A DNA stretch of 6,429 bases from an uncultured Collinsella sp. (GTDB lineage Bacteria > Actinomycetota > Coriobacteriia > Coriobacteriales > Coriobacteriaceae): contig URIK01000104.1 in NCBI GenBank assembly GCA_900547855.1, positions 1 through 6,429 of the forward strand, written 5' to 3'. Shown in pieces: positions 4,945 to 6,429 of the stretch (position 1 is its first letter; each line of letters opens with the position of its first letter). The notes under the pieces were generated by a model. It saw only the letters and a list, made by a program, of their open reading frames with translations. It was not told the DNA's origin and ran no database searches. Both the position numbers and the translations under genes were made by a program.

Positions 4945-5499
4945 ATAGCTAAGTCTGATGACACCCGCATCAACGACGAGATTACTGCATCTTCGTGCCG
5001 TTTGATTGGCGTCGATGGCTCTCAGCTCGGCCTGTTCGCCATCCGCGATGCCCAGCGCGTCGCCGACGATCAGGGTCTCGACCTGGTCGAGATCGCTCCC
5101 AACGCGGAGCCGCCGGTCTGCAAGGTCATGGACTACGGTAAGTTCAAGTACCAGCAGGCCATGAAGGCCAAGGCTGCTCGTAAGAACCAGTCCAAGGTCG
5201 AGGTCAAGGAAATGAAGTTCCGACCCAAGATCGACGTTGGCGACTACGAGACCAAGAAGGGCCACGTTCTGCGTTTCCTCAAGAAGGGCGCACGCGTTAA
5301 GATCACCATCATGTTCCGCGGCCGTGAGATGGCTCACCCGGAGCAGGGCCTTAACGTTCTCGAGCGCCTCGCCGAGGATCTCAAGCCTTACGCTACGGTC
5401 GAGTCCAAGCCTAAGATGGAAGGCCGTAACATGCTTATGCTGCTCGCCCCGATTAAGGGCGCCTTCGATGAGGATAAAGCGGCAAGCGATACCAAGTAA
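4945..5499 (+). CDS. infC: Translation initiation factor IF-3, probably starting at ATA
   Basis: IF-3 binds the 30S subunit, prevents premature 50S joining and proofreads the start codon and initiator tRNA. The protein is 184 residues from this start. The N domain opens with the family-typical RINDEITASSCRLIGVDGSQ; the signature PPVCKVMDYGKFKYQ is at residues 56-70, then a lysine-rich linker and a C domain with KIDVGDYETKK, MFRGREMAHPEQG and MLMLLAP. Start choice: GGAGG (4932-4936) is 8 nt before ATA 4945. The only in-frame ATG (4930) overlaps that Shine-Dalgarno itself and has none upstream, so it would give five extra residues with poor initiation. Non-AUG infC starts (AUU in Escherichia coli) are a known device by which IF-3 represses its own synthesis. 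If ATA is not accepted, the gene is 4930-5499. First gene of infC-rpmI-rplT. Confidence 0.9.
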   Translation: MAKSDDTRINDEITASSCRLIGVDGSQLGLFAIRDAQRVADDQGLDLVEIAPNAEPPVCKVMDYGKFKYQQAMKAKAARKNQSKVEVKEMKFRPKIDVGDYETKKGHVLRFLKKGARVKITIMFRGREMAHPEQGLNVLERLAEDLKPYATVESKPKMEGRNMLMLLAPIKGAFDEDKAASDTK

Positions 5500-5531
5500 C
5501 TAGTGTTCTGTAACCGATTAAGGAGTATTTC

Positions 5532-5723
5532 ATGCCTAAGATGAAGTCCCACAGCGGCACCAAGAAGCGTTTCCGCAAGACTGGTACCGGCAAGCTTATG
5601 CGCGCCAAGGCTTTCAAGAGCCACATCCTGAGCAAGAAGTCCACCAAGCGTAAGCGTGGCTTCCGTCAGGAGACCGAGATCGCCGCTGCCGACCGCAAGG
5701 TCATCAAGTCGCGTCTCGCCTAA
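5532..5723 (+). CDS. rpmI: 50S ribosomal protein L35
   Basis: A small, very basic large-subunit protein of 63 residues, the normal length for bL35. The N-terminus MPKMKSHSGTKKRFRKTGTGK and the later KRKRGFR segment are diagnostic. ATG 5532 has AGGAG at 5521-5525 with 6-nt spacing. The gene lies 32 bp after infC and 46 bp before rplT with no terminator between, so the three are one operon and share the leader control upstream of infC. Codon use is strongly biased towards highly expressed codons. Confidence 0.97.
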   Translation: MPKMKSHSGTKKRFRKTGTGKLMRAKAFKSHILSKKSTKRKRGFRQETEIAAADRKVIKSRLA

Positions 5724-5769
5724 GTTCGTTTTCCCGTTTTTCGTTTTACCGTCTAGGAGTTGATAGAAC

Positions 5770-6129
5770 ATGGCACGTATTAAGCGCGCTGTTGCCGCCA
5801 AGAAGAAGCGCCGTACCGTTATGCACCGTGCGAAGGGTTACTACGGTGCCGCTTCGCGTACTTACAAGCATGCTAAAGAGCAGGTCCAGCACTCCCTGCA
5901 GTATCAGTATCGTGATCGCCGCAACAAGAAGCGCGAGATCCGTTCTCTCTGGATCACTCGTATCAACGCTGCTGCTCGTCTGAACGACATCTCTTACTCT
6001 CAGTTCATGCACGGCCTGAAGGTTGCCGGCATCGAGCTCGACCGCAAGGTCCTGGCTCAGATGGCTTACGAGGACATCGAGTCCTTCAACGAGCTGGCTA
6101 CCATTGCCAAGAAGGCTCTCGAGGCCTAA
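5770..6129 (+). CDS. rplT: 50S ribosomal protein L20
   Basis: bL20 binds 23S rRNA early in large-subunit assembly. The protein is 119 residues, the usual length, with a basic N-terminal extension (ARIKRAVAAKKKRRTVMHRAKGYYGA) followed by the globular part (RDRRNKKREIRSLWITRINAAAR, then the C-terminal helices to KKALEA). Start ATG 5770 has AGGAG at 5755-5759, a slightly long spacing of 10 nt. It is the last gene of the operon, followed by a strong terminator. In Bacillus and Escherichia coli, L20 represses this operon; here the leader attenuator at 4769-4925 is the likely target. Confidence 0.97.
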   Translation: MARIKRAVAAKKKRRTVMHRAKGYYGAASRTYKHAKEQVQHSLQYQYRDRRNKKREIRSLWITRINAAARLNDISYSQFMHGLKVAGIELDRKVLAQMAYEDIESFNELATIAKKALEA

Positions 6130-6148
6130 TAGATTCTCTTGAATCGCT

Positions 6149-6186
6149 AGGGGAGTGTCGCGTTGTGCGCGGCGCTCCCCTTTTTT
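6149..6186 (+). terminator. Intrinsic terminator of infC-rpmI-rplT
   Basis: AGGGGAGTGTCGCG (6149-6162) pairs over 14 positions (two G-U) with 6168-6181 across loop TTGTG, and is followed by TTTTTT (6181-6186). It lies 19 bp after the rplT stop codon. It is the strongest terminator in the window. Confidence 0.93.
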
Positions 6187-6207
6187 ATCGAAAGCGCTGG
6201 TTTACAT

Positions 6208-6216
6208 TGCTAAAAG
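6208..6216 (+). promoter_or_regulatory. Possible promoter for a downstream leader transcript
   Basis: TGcTAAAAG has the TG-N extended -10 layout seen at the other candidate promoters here. Transcription would start near 6223. An alternative pair is TTTACA (6201-6206, 5/6 for -35) with TAGATA (6223-6228) 16 bp further on. Neither is decisive. The site lies 21 bp after the operon terminator, where a new transcript would be expected to begin. Confidence 0.35.
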
Positions 6217-6222
6217 CGCGGG

Positions 6223-6429
6223 TAGATAAACACTTACAGGTGACCGATCTTTATATATCTCTTAACCGAAGGGTCATCATCTGATACGTGCAGTATTTCT
6301 GCACCAGCCTTTCTATGACTTATATAGGAAGCGATGTATTGTGTAGGACTTGTGAAGAGTGGAATTCCCGCCCCCGGGGCCCCTCCGGTCTGGCAATATA
6401 TCTCCTTGCCGCGCGGCCCGGTGGAACCG
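6223..6429 (+). promoter_or_regulatory. Structured leader RNA, possible T-box riboswitch (3' end cut off)
   Basis: No gene is seen here. The last ten bases, GGTGGAACCG (6420-6429), match the core of the T-box sequence (GGUGGNACCG of AGGGUGGNACCGCG); the preceding CC replaces the usual AG. Upstream lies a possible stem III, GGCAA-loop-TTGCC (6392-6410). A possible long stem I pairs ACAC-T-TACA (6230-6238) with TGTA-TT-GTGT (6335-6344) and TATATA (6252-6257) with 6321-6326. Further pairs are GGGTCAT/ATGACTT (6271-6277/6315-6321, which shares T6321 with the previous helix) and GTGCAG-TATTT-CTGCAC (6288-6304). A T-box senses an uncharged tRNA and controls a downstream aminoacyl-tRNA synthetase or amino-acid gene. 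The fold was found by eye and the regulated gene lies outside the window. Confidence 0.45.

Noticed and set aside
4926..4952. Eight-codon upstream frame (ATG 4926 to TAA 4950) overlapping the infC start
   Set aside because: It has no Shine-Dalgarno; its ATG directly follows the terminator T-run, and GGAGG lies inside it. Translational coupling is possible but unsupported.
6319..6410. Minus-strand AAGGAG followed by TTG and about 26 codons near the right edge
   Set aside because: It is too short, with a rare start, no recognisable product, and it runs through GC palindromes better explained as RNA structure on the plus strand.

Overview
The window is a short stretch of bacterial chromosome, about 55-60% G+C by eye, and probably one end of an assembled contig: bases 1-26 are Nextera/Tn5 adapter, not genome. 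Gene order (rel C-terminus, MBL hydrolase, class II aldolase; then infC-rpmI-rplT), Gram-positive type Shine-Dalgarno sites and C-ending codon bias in the highly expressed genes suggest a high-GC Gram-positive gut bacterium. A Coriobacteriia member such as Collinsella fits best. This placement is inference from recognised proteins and style, not from a database match.

Left part (27-2482). The 3' end of a RelA/SpoT-family (p)ppGpp synthetase/hydrolase is followed by a hairpin with a short T-run. A glyoxalase-II-like metallo-hydrolase follows, then a class IIB fructose-bisphosphate aldolase (fba) with its own extended -10 promoter.

Middle (2483-4367). The fba gene is followed by a very long imperfect palindrome and a tandem array of about 97-bp units (three clear copies and a degenerate fourth). 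The fourth copy runs into the start region of a cytoplasmic transglutaminase-like cysteine protein of unknown role.

Right part (4368-6429). A tRNA-Leu(CAA) gene is followed by a terminator. A second copy of the last part of the tRNA plus another terminator lies 189 bp downstream, separated by a palindrome-rich GC spacer. The translation operon infC-rpmI-rplT follows. Its roughly 175-nt leader can fold into a terminator or into a competing antiterminator, as in L20-type autoregulation. The infC start codon appears to be ATA, which suggests a second, IF3-based layer of autoregulation. A strong terminator closes the operon.

The last 240 bases hold no gene. They look like a structured leader RNA, and the window ends in GGTGGAACCG, which resembles the core of a T-box riboswitch. 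No wholly new system is evident. The most interesting material is regulatory and repeat DNA between conserved genes.
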